A stretch of DNA of 64,000 nt, taken from assembly GCA_031418715.1 (NCBI GenBank), contig JANOJL010000045.1, positions 1-64,000 on the forward strand. Reading direction: 5' to 3'. The notes under the pieces were generated by a model. The model was not told the DNA's origin and ran no database searches. It was given only the letters and a program-made list of their open reading frames with translations. Of this stretch, positions 1 through 9,003 are shown one piece after another; within the stretch, counting starts at the first letter, position 1, and each line of letters starts with the position of its first letter. A program made the position numbers and the translations under genes. The stretch is from JANMDU01 sp031418715. Lineage in GTDB: Bacteria; Pseudomonadota; Gammaproteobacteria; Burkholderiales; Burkholderiaceae_C.

Positions 1-900
<900 letters not shown>

Positions 901-1097
901 GATCTTGTTACTCAATCGGAATTGAAGAAGATAAACTTACTTCAATTTCTCATGAGTGTTTGTGTCATCATCTTTCGACTTTGACGTTTTCGGCAATTGC
1001 CTTCAAACACCCACGCTTATCGGCTGTAATTTTTTAATTAATAACGAAGCAGATTACTCTTTTTTCGTTTGCCTCACTGCGATCAGCGAAGCCTTGA

Positions 1098-1127
1098 ATT
1101 ATGACATACTTTTCATTAATTTGTCAA
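1098..1127 (-). promoter_or_regulatory. rrn promoter P2 (proximal)
   Basis: On the minus strand a perfect -35 box TTGACA (1127-1122) is followed after 18 bases by CATAAT (1103-1098). A second TTGACA lies 9 bases further upstream (1136-1131). The element is about 200 bases before the 16S 5' end, which fits a proximal rRNA promoter. Confidence 0.7.
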
Positions 1128-1207
1128 GTATGTCAAAATTTTCTGCTTTATTTTTACTGCCTCAGCATGCTTTGCATACTTAAGACTGCGTTTTAGCAGA
1201 GCCTCAA

Positions 1208-1237
1208 ATTATATACCGAAAATCTTGTGTTCGTCAA
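1208..1237 (-). promoter_or_regulatory. rrn promoter P1 (distal)
   Basis: On the minus strand TTGACG (1237-1232) is followed by an 18-base spacer and a perfect TATAAT (1213-1208), about 110 bases upstream of the second promoter core. Tandem promoters of this kind are usual for rRNA operons. The A/T-rich tract before the -35 box may serve as an UP element. Confidence 0.72.
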
Positions 1238-1411
1238 TTTTTTGAGATTTCTTTTGATTTTTTGCAACTTACTTTTCAGCAACTTGCATCAAGACTTTTT
1301 AGGGTTAACCCTTAACAATCTTCATCAGCAGAGCCAGCTAGTATATATCGAAAATAACCTGCTTCACAAGTTTTTTTGGTCGCTTCAACGAAAAAGGCAT
1401 TTCAAGGCGAT

Positions 1412-2167
1412 TTACTTGGCTTCAGCAAGGAATTTCTCGACTTGTGCAGCAGGAATGGCACCCGGCACACGTGAGCCGTCTACGAATATCAGTGTGGGCG
1501 TGCCTGTGATGCGGTACTTTTTGCCGAATTCCACATTACGCTGCAAGGCTGCCGCATCGCAGCTAGCGGCGAGGGGAACAACATCTTTCACCATGAAGTC
1601 AAGCCAAGCCTTGGCTTTGTCTTTACTGCACCAAATGTTTTGTGATTTCGTGACGGAGTCTGCGCCCAAAATGGGATAGAGGAACATATAGAAAGTGACG
1701 TTGTCAATCTTTTGCATATCGCGCTCGAAGCGCTTGCAATAGCCGCAGTTGGGGTCTTCAAAGACGGCTACTTTGCGTTTGCCATTGCCACGCACGACAG
1801 TAAAAGCATCTTTGAGGGGCAAGGCATCAAAATCCAATGCAGAAAACTTTTCGACGCGCTCTTCTGTCAGATTACGGCGTGCCCTGGTGTCAATCATATT
1901 GCCTTGAATGAGGAAATTGCCCTCTACATCTGTGTACACGATATCAAAACCATTCAAGCGCACCTCTAGTAGGCCCGGCATGGCTGAGCGGCTGATTTCA
2001 TCGATCTTGGGCAAATTAGGCAACCGCTCTGCCAGTGTTTTGCGTAAAGCGGCATCTTGCGCCGCAGGTAGAGCACCATTTATTTGCCCAAAAGACGCAC
2101 TTGCCGTTATAAACAATGCATAAACAGCTATTGATTTAATAGCAAATAAGGATTTTTTGAAGACCAT
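1412..2167 (-). CDS. dsbC: DsbC-like periplasmic thiol:disulfide interchange protein
   Basis: Probable disulfide isomerase acting in the periplasm. The 251-residue product has an N-terminal signal sequence, a DsbC/G-type dimerisation region (about 35-100) and a thioredoxin fold with the active site CGYC at 141-144 and the cis-Pro of TGTPT at 224. A second cysteine pair (C180, C203) matches the structural disulfide of DsbC. I chose the ATG at 2167 because AAAGAGA precedes it at good distance; an earlier in-frame ATG at 2242 overlaps the neighbouring hydroxylase gene. The signal peptide (residues 9-27) is encoded by a copy of the dispersed 57-bp repeat at 2086-2143, in frame. The gene follows the UbiH-like gene by about 40 bases on the same strand. 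DsbG is the main alternative. Confidence 0.88.
   Translation of the reverse strand: MVFKKSLFAIKSIAVYALFITASASFGQINGALPAAQDAALRKTLAERLPNLPKIDEISRSAMPGLLEVRLNGFDIVYTDVEGNFLIQGNMIDTRARRNLTEERVEKFSALDFDALPLKDAFTVVRGNGKRKVAVFEDPNCGYCKRFERDMQKIDNVTFYMFLYPILGADSVTKSQNIWCSKDKAKAWLDFMVKDVVPLAASCDAAALQRNVEFGKKYRITGTPTLIFVDGSRVPGAIPAAQVEKFLAEAK
2086..2143 (-). repeat. 57-bp dispersed repeat, copy R1 (intragenic, in frame)
   Basis: Near-consensus copy inside the dsbC-like gene, same orientation as the gene. It encodes AIKSIAVYALFITASASFG, which is the hydrophobic core and cleavage region of the signal peptide. Confidence 0.9.
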
Positions 2168-2208
2168 GAATCTCTTTCTATTGATCAGAACCGCTGTACA
2201 CCAGAGCC

Positions 2209-3315
2209 TTAGCGTAAGCCAGACGCTTGCTGCATGACCCAAGCTTTCAGGGGTACGGCGGCATGAAGCCCCTGCATCCCCCAGTTACGCAGGCTTTGCA
2301 ACCTGCTGTCATTGCTACCGAACACCTGCTGCAAGCTGTCGGTCGCCAGCCGCAGCATAGCTGCCTCGCCTTTGCGCGCTCTCTCGTAAGTGCGCAAAAG
2401 TTTGGCATCGCCAAATTCTCGAAAATAGGGTTTGCCCGCAAGTATTTTTGCCAACACAGCTGCATCTCCTAAGCCTAAATTCAAACCTTGCCCAGCCAAG
2501 GGATGCACAGCATGCGCCGCATCCCCCGCCAACACCCAAGCTCCCCACGGTGCATGCCCAGACCATTGCTGCACTTGTGCCAACACCAAAGGCCAAGATG
2601 CGCGCTCACCTAGCAACTCAACATCGCCGAGCTTGCCCTGTGTGGCTTGCGCCAAATCAGCGGCAAAAGCTTCTGGCGACAAGCTGAGCAGTTCTTGCGC
2701 GCGCATGGAAGAAACTGACCATACCAATGCAACAGAGTTCCCCGGCTCACTTTCGCCTCGCGGTAAAAGCGCGCACACTTGCGATGGGCTCATCCATTGC
2801 CAAGCGGTTTGATCATGTGGTTTTTCACAGCGAATGCGGGCAGCTACGGCATTCTGAGCGTAGGAAAATTGCTCAAAACTCGCGCCTGTGGCTTCTCGGG
2901 TTAGGCTCGCGCGGCCTTCACAGATCACCGTGAGCTGCGCCTCGGAAGCCGCTTGATCGGTGACGAGTGTGATGTCTGGCGAGTAATGAATTGCCGCCTG
3001 CAACCGCGAAATCAGATCAACGGCATCCACGATCCAAGCCAAGGGCTGTGCAGCAGCGTCGAAAGCAATCTGCCCGGAAGTATCTCCAAAAACTTGCATG
3101 TGCTGCACAGGCGAAGCTTGCTCAGGCCAGGCGCGTAAATCCATCAGCAGCTGTCTCGATGAGGCATTGAGTGCGTAGCTCCGAATATCGCCGGGAGTTC
3201 CATTGAGCTTTGCGCTGCCAGCATTCAGGCTCACGCGGATGCGCTCACGCGCCAGCAGCAGCGCCAAAACTTGCCCGACCGCGCCTGCACCACGAATACA
3301 AATATCAGTTTTCAC
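2209..3315 (-). CDS. UbiH/UbiF-family FAD-dependent monooxygenase
   Basis: Likely an aromatic-ring hydroxylase of ubiquinone biosynthesis. From the GTG at 3315 the product is 368 residues. It opens with the dinucleotide-binding strand DICIRGAGAVG, and near residue 262-278 carries the family signature GDAAHAVHPLAGQGLNLG, which binds FAD. Family members usually begin a few residues before the GxGxxG strand, which favours GTG 3315. An in-frame ATG at 3387 with a GAGAG ribosome site is the alternative and would add 24 residues. A 16-codon ORF (3362-3312) with a strong AAGGGGG site ends in a TGA that overlaps the GTG, so the start may be translationally coupled. It is divergent from the MOSC gene. 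The exact hydroxylation position cannot be told from sequence alone. Confidence 0.82.
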   Translation of the reverse strand: MKTDICIRGAGAVGQVLALLLARERIRVSLNAGSAKLNGTPGDIRSYALNASSRQLLMDLRAWPEQASPVQHMQVFGDTSGQIAFDAAAQPLAWIVDAVDLISRLQAAIHYSPDITLVTDQAASEAQLTVICEGRASLTREATGASFEQFSYAQNAVAARIRCEKPHDQTAWQWMSPSQVCALLPRGESEPGNSVALVWSVSSMRAQELLSLSPEAFAADLAQATQGKLGDVELLGERASWPLVLAQVQQWSGHAPWGAWVLAGDAAHAVHPLAGQGLNLGLGDAAVLAKILAGKPYFREFGDAKLLRTYERARKGEAAMLRLATDSLQQVFGSNDSRLQSLRNWGMQGLHAAVPLKAWVMQQASGLR

Positions 3316-3398
3316 AGCACCATTGTAGAAGGCGGCACAATAAAGGCGTTTACGCTTTGCATTAACCCCCTTTCTTATTTCATACAAGCTCTCTCACC

Positions 3399-4295
3399 AT
3401 GCCTGACTTTGACCTCCAAGCCGCCATCAGCCGCCTGTTTGTGTATCCGATCAAATCCTGCGCAGGGGTGGAGCTAAAAGAAACCCTTCTGATTGAAACC
3501 GGCCTGGAATTTGATCGCGCTTGGATGATTGTGGATGAGCAATCGGAGTTTCTCAGCCAGCGCGAATTACCACGCATGGCCTTGATCCAGCCGCAACTAC
3601 GGCAATACGACATGGTGCTGCGTGCGCCAGGTATGCTGGCTTTGCATATTGCGCTGGATGCTGTGGAGCAGCCTTGCAAGGTGCGCGTTTGGGAAGATGA
3701 ATGCGCAGCTTACGACATGGGCGATTTAGCAGCGCAATGGTTTACTGATTTCCTGATGCAAGAGCTGCCTGCAGGCGTGAAGCCCATGAAATTGAGATTG
3801 GTGCGCTTTGATCCAGAACACAAGCGCGCCTCAAGTGTGAAATGGACAAAAGGCCGAGAAGCGCTCAATCAGTTTTCCGATGGCTATCCCATCCTTATCA
3901 TCAGCGAAGCCTCCTTGCAAGATCTCAACGGCAGACTGCAAGCCGCAGGCCATTCTGCGGTAACGATGGAGCGCTTTCGGCCCAATATCGTGTTGTCCGG
4001 CCTGCAGGCGCATGATGAAGACCGTTGCGAGCAGCTGCACTTACAAACGGCACAAGGCGAGCTCACCTTGGCGCTGATCAAACCCTGCCCGCGCTGCCCG
4101 ATTCCTGATATTGATCCCAAAACATCGCAATCTAGCCCCGAAGTCGGCCGCATGATGCAGACTTATCGACAGGACGCGCGCGTCGATGGCGCAATCACAT
4201 TTGGCATGAACGCGATGGTGCTACGTGATACCGCGGGAGCTTTTGACCTGCCGCTGGTAGTAGGTCAAGCAGCTCAAGGCCATTTGAGTTTTTAA
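3399..4295 (+). CDS. MOSC domain protein (YcbX/mARC-like)
   Basis: 298-residue protein with an N-terminal beta-barrel MOSC_N domain (starting with ISRLFVYPIKSCAGVEL) and a C-terminal MOSC domain. The segment CPRCPIPDIDP near residues 230-240 contains the cysteine expected to bind the molybdenum cofactor in YcbX/mARC proteins, which reduce N-hydroxylated compounds. It is shorter than E. coli YcbX and lacks the C-terminal ferredoxin domain, so electrons must come from a separate partner. It is transcribed divergently from the UbiH-like gene and convergently with the 7TMR-DISM gene. Confidence 0.85.
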   Translation: MPDFDLQAAISRLFVYPIKSCAGVELKETLLIETGLEFDRAWMIVDEQSEFLSQRELPRMALIQPQLRQYDMVLRAPGMLALHIALDAVEQPCKVRVWEDECAAYDMGDLAAQWFTDFLMQELPAGVKPMKLRLVRFDPEHKRASSVKWTKGREALNQFSDGYPILIISEASLQDLNGRLQAAGHSAVTMERFRPNIVLSGLQAHDEDRCEQLHLQTAQGELTLALIKPCPRCPIPDIDPKTSQSSPEVGRMMQTYRQDARVDGAITFGMNAMVLRDTAGAFDLPLVVGQAAQGHLSF

Positions 4296-4312
4296 ACCGG
4301 CCAAACCGCCGC

Positions 4313-6292
4313 CTAGAATTTACTTTCAGGCATATTCGCCCGTGTCGCCGGGAATCCGCTGGAATCCAACTTCGAGCCGCTGGTGCTCCAATTTTTCCCA
4401 GAAGAATCAGCCTCTTGGCTTTTATTTTGAGGTTGAGGCAGATTTGAAGCCATGCTTGATGCAGCTTGCACTTGCTCTGTGAGGACATCTACCGCATTGG
4501 CAGGACTCGCTGGCAATGCGGCCAATGGCGTGCCGCCAGTGGTGGTGGCCTCAAGGAAGCGAATCGGTCTGCGGGTGCGTCTGGACATGCTCGAAAGCAG
4601 AGCCAACAACTCTTCCTTCAAACTTCGCGAGCTCGCAGGCATCTCTTGCATCAGCACGGCGGCCAGATGAAATTGCAGTGTGACCTCGGGTACCAGCCCT
4701 GGCAGAGGCATCAATCCCTGCGCGATCAGCCGCGCACCGACGTCTGTGACCCGGCTGCGATGGCCTGTGCCCTCCATGATCAAACCAAAATGTGAGGTGC
4801 CGACACGCGCCACGGTTTCCACATCGCGCAGCACTTTTCGCAGCTTGATCACCGCACGCAACACACTTTGCTCAGCAACCGGGAGCCCATACGCAGCGGC
4901 AATGGCATCGTAGTTGACCAAAGATATCAATACGATCGCCGCCGCCTCTCTGCGCTTGAGGGAGCGTGCCACAGTCTGACGAATGCGGTCATCAAAGATA
5001 TGTTCTTTCAGTAAGCCGGTGAGTGCGTCTTGCGTGGTCAAAGCCAACTCGCGAGTACGAATTTCATGGCGCTCACGCGAGCGTGCATGCAATGCCGTCA
5101 TCATCAACGGCGCTTCAATGAGCAGCGCGACCACCACACCATACTGCACCACCCAAGACACGGTGATCCAGCCATAAGCGCGCGCTACCGCAACCAGTAC
5201 AGCCACTGCCAAAGGTGCATAGGCCAGAAACACCCATTTACCCACTGTATCGCCGCGCCGCCATGCGCGTAACGCCAGTGTCAAGCCAATGCTGCAGATC
5301 ATGAGCATATAGACACCCAAAATGATCACGCCCCATGCGCGAGGCACGAAGTAGTACAACACGGCCAGCGGCAGCGCAAGCGAAGCCAAGCTCAGCAGAG
5401 CTGTAGACAACTTGCGGGCAAACTGCCTGCCGCTGAGCATCGCTTCAACGAAATACAAGGTCGCGCCCCCCGTCAGCAAAGCCAGCACCCCTTGAGCCGC
5501 ATCGGCCCACATCGGACTGTGATCCCATAGCAGATAGCTTGCCACACCTGTATAAGCCCCAACAGCCAGACCCAACACCAACACGTACAGCCCATAAAAC
5601 AAATACAGGCGGTCACGGTAGGTATATGCCGTGACCATGCACAGCAGCATCAGGGTGGTAAGCACCCCAAAAATCAACCCCAAACCCAAAAACCCGAGCC
5701 GATCTGCTTGCTGGGCTTGCTCCTCTGTGCTTAAGAACAAGGGAATGCTAATCGGCGTATTCCCCTGAATCGCCACATACAACACTGATTTACCCCTTGG
5801 CAAATCCAAATGGAAACGTGGATAGCGGCCAGGCTCTTGCCAATCTTTGACTGATATCCTGTCGCCAGCTCGTTGCTCTAACCATGATTTTTTGTCTTCA
5901 TCCCATTGATACAACGTCACCGAATCGATCAATGGCAGAGGAATCCAGGCAGACCAGTGGTTGTGCACAGCAGAAAGCCTGTCTATGTCTATACGAATCC
6001 ATAAGCGCTCATTCGGTTGAAGCATAAACATTTTTTCTTCAGCTAAGGGCGCAAACTCAGAGGCGATGCTCGCACTGTCCACTTGGACAATCGTACTTTT
6101 AGCGGTCATTTCATGCCAGAAAGTGGCCTGCGCCTGAATCAGGCCAGCGTTTTGCGCAGGAATCTGTAAAGCGGGGGCAAAGTCTGCCTTAGCAGTTGCG
6201 GCGAAACTGAGCAACACGGCAGCAAAAATCATCGCGCCGCGCACTGCGAGCCATCGAATACACTCTACCGCCTTGACTGAAAGATAAAACAT
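4313..6292 (-). CDS. 7TMR-DISM membrane protein with degenerate GGDEF domain
   Basis: Predicted signalling protein of about 659 residues. After a signal sequence it has an extracellular 7TMR-DISMED2-type beta domain (about residues 35-185), seven hydrophobic membrane segments (about 190-400), a GGDEF-like domain (about 415-560, opening with TQDALTGLLKEHIF) and a low-complexity tail. The catalytic signature GG(D/E)EF is replaced by GTSHF near residue 500, so diguanylate cyclase activity is unlikely; a binding or scaffold role is inferred. I start it at ATG 6292, which overlaps the divergent ychF ATG (CATG, 6290-6293). ATG 6233 (MIFAAVLLSF) would give a shorter signal peptide and no overlap. 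Confidence 0.8.
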   Translation of the reverse strand: MFYLSVKAVECIRWLAVRGAMIFAAVLLSFAATAKADFAPALQIPAQNAGLIQAQATFWHEMTAKSTIVQVDSASIASEFAPLAEEKMFMLQPNERLWIRIDIDRLSAVHNHWSAWIPLPLIDSVTLYQWDEDKKSWLEQRAGDRISVKDWQEPGRYPRFHLDLPRGKSVLYVAIQGNTPISIPLFLSTEEQAQQADRLGFLGLGLIFGVLTTLMLLCMVTAYTYRDRLYLFYGLYVLVLGLAVGAYTGVASYLLWDHSPMWADAAQGVLALLTGGATLYFVEAMLSGRQFARKLSTALLSLASLALPLAVLYYFVPRAWGVIILGVYMLMICSIGLTLALRAWRRGDTVGKWVFLAYAPLAVAVLVAVARAYGWITVSWVVQYGVVVALLIEAPLMMTALHARSRERHEIRTRELALTTQDALTGLLKEHIFDDRIRQTVARSLKRREAAAIVLISLVNYDAIAAAYGLPVAEQSVLRAVIKLRKVLRDVETVARVGTSHFGLIMEGTGHRSRVTDVGARLIAQGLMPLPGLVPEVTLQFHLAAVLMQEMPASSRSLKEELLALLSSMSRRTRRPIRFLEATTTGGTPLAALPASPANAVDVLTEQVQAASSMASNLPQPQNKSQEADSSGKNWSTSGSKLDSSGFPATRANMPESKF

Positions 6293-7385
6293 GAGCTTGA
6301 AATGTGGAATTGTTGGGTTACCGAATGTAGGGAAATCTACACTATTTAACGCCTTGACCAAAGCGGGTATTGCCGCAGAGAACTATCCTTTCTGCACGAT
6401 TGAGCCCAATGTAGGCATTGTCGAGCTGCCTGATCCGCGCTTGGCGCAGTTGGCCGAGATTGTGAAGCCTGAGAAAATCTTGCCCGCTGTGGTGGAGTTT
6501 GTGGACATTGCGGGATTGGTGGCAGGCGCATCCAAGGGCGAAGGCTTGGGCAACCAATTCCTAGCGCACATCCGCGAGACGGATGCGATTGTGAACGTGG
6601 TGCGCTGCTTTGAAGATGAGAATGTGATTCACGTCGCAGGCAAAGTCGATCCGATCTCCGATATTGAAGTGATCCAGACTGAGCTTTGCTTGGCCGATAT
6701 GGCCACCGTTGAGAAAAGCTTGCAGCGCTACACCAAGGTGGCCAAAACGGGCAACGACAAAGAAGCTATCAAGCTGGTCGGCGTTTTAGAAAAATGCTTG
6801 GCTGCACTGAACCAAGGCAAACCCGTCCGCGGCATTGATTTCTCCAAGGATGAGCTCGTCACGCTCAAGCCGCTTTGCTTGATCACAGCCAAACCTGCGA
6901 TGTTTGTGGGCAATGTGGCGGAAGATGGCTTTGAGAACAACCCATTCTTGGCTAAATTAGAAGAATACGCCAAAGGCCAAAACGCGCCGGTGGTGGCGAT
7001 TTGCGCAAAAATTGAAGCCGAATTGGCCGATATGAGCGATGAGGACAAAACCGACTTTTTGGCGGATATCGGCCAAAGCGAGCCCGGCCTAAACCGCTTG
7101 ATTCGCGCGGGCTTCAAGCTCATGGGCTTGCAAACCTATTTCACCGCTGGCGTGAAAGAAGTGCGCGCCTGGACGGTGGCTATCGGCGCAACCGGCCCGC
7201 AAGCCGCTGGCGTGATCCACACTGATTTCGAGCGTGGCTACATCCGCGCCCAAACGATTGCCTTTGACGACTACATCGCTTTCAAAGGCGAACAAGGTGC
7301 GAAGGAAGCAGGGAAAATGCGCGCTGAAGGCAAGGAATACATCGTGAAAGATGGCGATGTGCTGAATTTCTTGTTCAACGTTTAA
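6291..7385 (+). CDS. ychF: Redox-responsive ribosome-binding ATPase YchF
   Basis: 364 residues, the normal length of YchF/Ola1. The P-loop GLPNVGKST lies at residues 8-16, the switch region DIAGLVAGASKGEGLGNQF at about 70-88, and the C-terminal third is a TGS domain ending in KDGDVLNFLFNV. The NxxE motif (NVAE) that makes this Obg-family member prefer ATP is present. YchF binds the large ribosomal subunit and modulates stress and oxidative responses. The start codon overlaps the start of the divergent 7TMR-DISM gene, so the two promoters must lie inside each other's coding sequence. A copy of the dispersed repeat follows the stop. Confidence 0.97.
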   Translation: MSLKCGIVGLPNVGKSTLFNALTKAGIAAENYPFCTIEPNVGIVELPDPRLAQLAEIVKPEKILPAVVEFVDIAGLVAGASKGEGLGNQFLAHIRETDAIVNVVRCFEDENVIHVAGKVDPISDIEVIQTELCLADMATVEKSLQRYTKVAKTGNDKEAIKLVGVLEKCLAALNQGKPVRGIDFSKDELVTLKPLCLITAKPAMFVGNVAEDGFENNPFLAKLEEYAKGQNAPVVAICAKIEAELADMSDEDKTDFLADIGQSEPGLNRLIRAGFKLMGLQTYFTAGVKEVRAWTVAIGATGPQAAGVIHTDFERGYIRAQTIAFDDYIAFKGEQGAKEAGKMRAEGKEYIVKDGDVLNFLFNV

Positions 7386-7399
7386 GCGCTGATTTTTAA

Positions 7400-7456
7400 G
7401 CCAAATCGGCCATTAGCCGTTATTAAATATGCGCAAAGTGCTATTATTTTTATAGC
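7400..7456 (-). repeat. 57-bp dispersed repeat, copy R2 (intergenic)
   Basis: Near-consensus copy filling the space between the convergent ychF and EamA genes. Read on the minus strand it begins one base after the stop codon of the EamA gene. With its hairpin it may also act as a boundary between the two transcripts. Confidence 0.92.
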
Positions 7457-7457
7457 A

Positions 7458-8363
7458 TTAGCGCTTATTTACCAAGACAATACCCAGCCCGACCAAAGCA
7501 ATGGCGGCAATCAGCGTGATCGTGATGGGCTCGTTCAGCCACAGTGCGGCAAACAGCAGTGCGAAGACGGGCGTGAGAAAAACGAAGGCGCTCATCTTTG
7601 CGGTGGGATAGCGCGTCAACATCCACATCCACACCAAATAACTTACAAACGCACCGACTACAGTTTGTAAAAAGAGCGATGCCCAAGCAAAGCCACTCAG
7701 CGCTGATGCGGCTGGCCAACTCTCACCCAACACCAGTGAGAGCGCAGGCAAGCTCACCGCACTGCAAGCGAGTTGGTAAAACAGCAAGCGCTCTGCACTC
7801 ACCTTTGCCAAGGCAGTGGCGCGAATCACTACCGTGGTCAAGCCCCAAGAAGCACCCGCCAGCAGCGCCAACACATCGCCCAAGCGGCCAGCGCCTGCCT
7901 TTTGCAAACTCTCCCAAAGCGCAAACACCACGGCTGCAAACGCGCAACTCAGCCCGATCCATTGCAGGCGATTCAAGCGCTCACTCTTCACAAAAATTGG
8001 CAGCAGCGCCGCCACCCAAAATGGCGAGGTGTAGAGAAATACCGTGACGCGCGATGCACCAGTGTGGCTCAAAGCCAAATAAATGCAGGCAAATTCAAAG
8101 CTGAAAAAACCACCAGCAAGCAAACCGAGCCAGAGCGTACCATCACTCAGCCAAAGCGTGATTCCGCGAAAACGACACCAAAGCAAGAGCAAAAGAGTCG
8201 CGCCCACCGCGCGCGCAGCGGATTGAAAAACAGGCGGCAATTCAGCAAGTGTGGCTTTGGCCAACACCTGCTGAAAGCCCCAAAACAAGCAACAGGCCAC
8301 CAGCAGAGTGTAGGCCAAGCCGTCGAGATGATCTTTGCGTTGCGGTAACTCTGATGTGCTCAT
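7458..8363 (-). CDS. EamA/DMT-family permease
   Basis: 301-residue integral membrane protein with about ten hydrophobic segments arranged as two EamA repeats, typical of drug/metabolite exporters of the DMT superfamily (compare RarD/YdcZ-type carriers). Substrate cannot be inferred. It starts with MSTSELPQRKDHLDG before the first membrane helix and ends LVNKR, immediately before dispersed-repeat copy R2. It is convergent with ychF and followed upstream by the flavin reductase gene on the same strand. Confidence 0.85.
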   Translation of the reverse strand: MSTSELPQRKDHLDGLAYTLLVACCLFWGFQQVLAKATLAELPPVFQSAARAVGATLLLLLWCRFRGITLWLSDGTLWLGLLAGGFFSFEFACIYLALSHTGASRVTVFLYTSPFWVAALLPIFVKSERLNRLQWIGLSCAFAAVVFALWESLQKAGAGRLGDVLALLAGASWGLTTVVIRATALAKVSAERLLFYQLACSAVSLPALSLVLGESWPAASALSGFAWASLFLQTVVGAFVSYLVWMWMLTRYPTAKMSAFVFLTPVFALLFAALWLNEPITITLIAAIALVGLGIVLVNKR

Positions 8364-8418
8364 GCGCTGATGTTACGCGCATGTCTTCAGCATCTGCTTT
8401 ACAAGGCAAAAGCCGCCT

Positions 8419-8943
8419 TCACAAAGGATGTTCGGTATAGAACTTGCCGCCATGAAATAGCAGCGGAGCGCGTGTTGCATCATGCTGACAAGCGATCACC
8501 TCGCCTACCAAGATCACATGATCACCTTCTGGATATTGACTGCGGCTGGTGCATTCAAATACAGCCGCGCAACCCGGAATGATCGGCACATCGCCACAGC
8601 CGTTTACGAATTGCAGCGCTTCAAACCGATCCGCGCTCTTGCTCGCAAAGCGCTCAGCCAGCGCTTGCTGCTCAACTGAGAGCACATGAATCGCGTAATG
8701 CTTGGCTTGCAAAAACGTTGGCAATGCACCCGATTTCAACCCCAAGCTCCAGAGCACGAGCGGCGGCGTGAGCGAGACGGAGTTGAAGGAATTGGCAGTC
8801 AAGCCGATCAGCGAGCCGTTAGCCGCACGTGTGGTCACAATGGTCACGCCGGTGGCAAATAAACCTAGCGCGGAGCGCATGGCTTGCGCACTGGGATATT
8901 GGGCGGGATGCGGCGCGGAAGGGGAAATTGGCAGAGCAGTCAC
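8419..8943 (-). CDS. Flavin reductase-like FMN-binding split-barrel protein
   Basis: About 174 residues from a GTG at 8943. The fold signature is MRSALGLFATGVTIVTT followed by GLTANSFNSVSLTPPLVLWSL, the FMN-binding region of the flavin reductase (HpaC/FRP-like) family, which supplies reduced flavin to two-component monooxygenases. The frame is open up to 9063, but that part overlaps the divergent NicX-like gene and is probably not coding. The stretch 8945-8993, just upstream of the chosen start, may be a decayed dispersed-repeat copy (FELQAYCLKLFITS in frame), so the real N-terminus may be longer. The start is uncertain. Confidence 0.75.
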   Translation of the reverse strand: MTALPISPSAPHPAQYPSAQAMRSALGLFATGVTIVTTRAANGSLIGLTANSFNSVSLTPPLVLWSLGLKSGALPTFLQAKHYAIHVLSVEQQALAERFASKSADRFEALQFVNGCGDVPIIPGCAAVFECTSRSQYPEGDHVILVGEVIACQHDATRAPLLFHGGKFYTEHPL

Positions 8944-9003
8944 GAGGCTGGTTATAAATAGTTTCAAGCAGTATGCCTGTAACTCAAACGCCTTGTGATT
9001 GCC

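Larger units (their letters stand above)
901..1411 (-). promoter_or_regulatory. 16S rRNA leader and upstream region
   Basis: This is an AT-rich stretch without a credible gene. Nearest the 16S gene is the transcribed leader. At 1004-1047 (minus strand) it contains the segment ACAGCCGATAAGCGTGGG preceded by an A/T-rich boxA-like stretch, which I recall from other betaproteobacterial rrn leaders and which fits the antitermination region. Two promoter cores are listed separately. From about 1240 to 1411 there is only AT-rich sequence, plausibly UP-element or upstream DNA before the 3' end of the dsbC-like gene. I see no tRNA or coding sequence here. Confidence 0.7.

Noticed and set aside
956..1679. 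Open frames on the plus strand at 956-1183 and 1227-1679
   Set aside because: The first covers the AT-rich rrn promoter and leader region; the second mostly overlaps the dsbC-like gene in antisense. Composition and lack of ribosome sites argue against coding.
7773..8348. 191-codon open frame opposite the EamA gene
   Set aside because: Antisense shadow of a membrane protein gene; composition rich in Gln, Arg and Lys without any recognisable domain.
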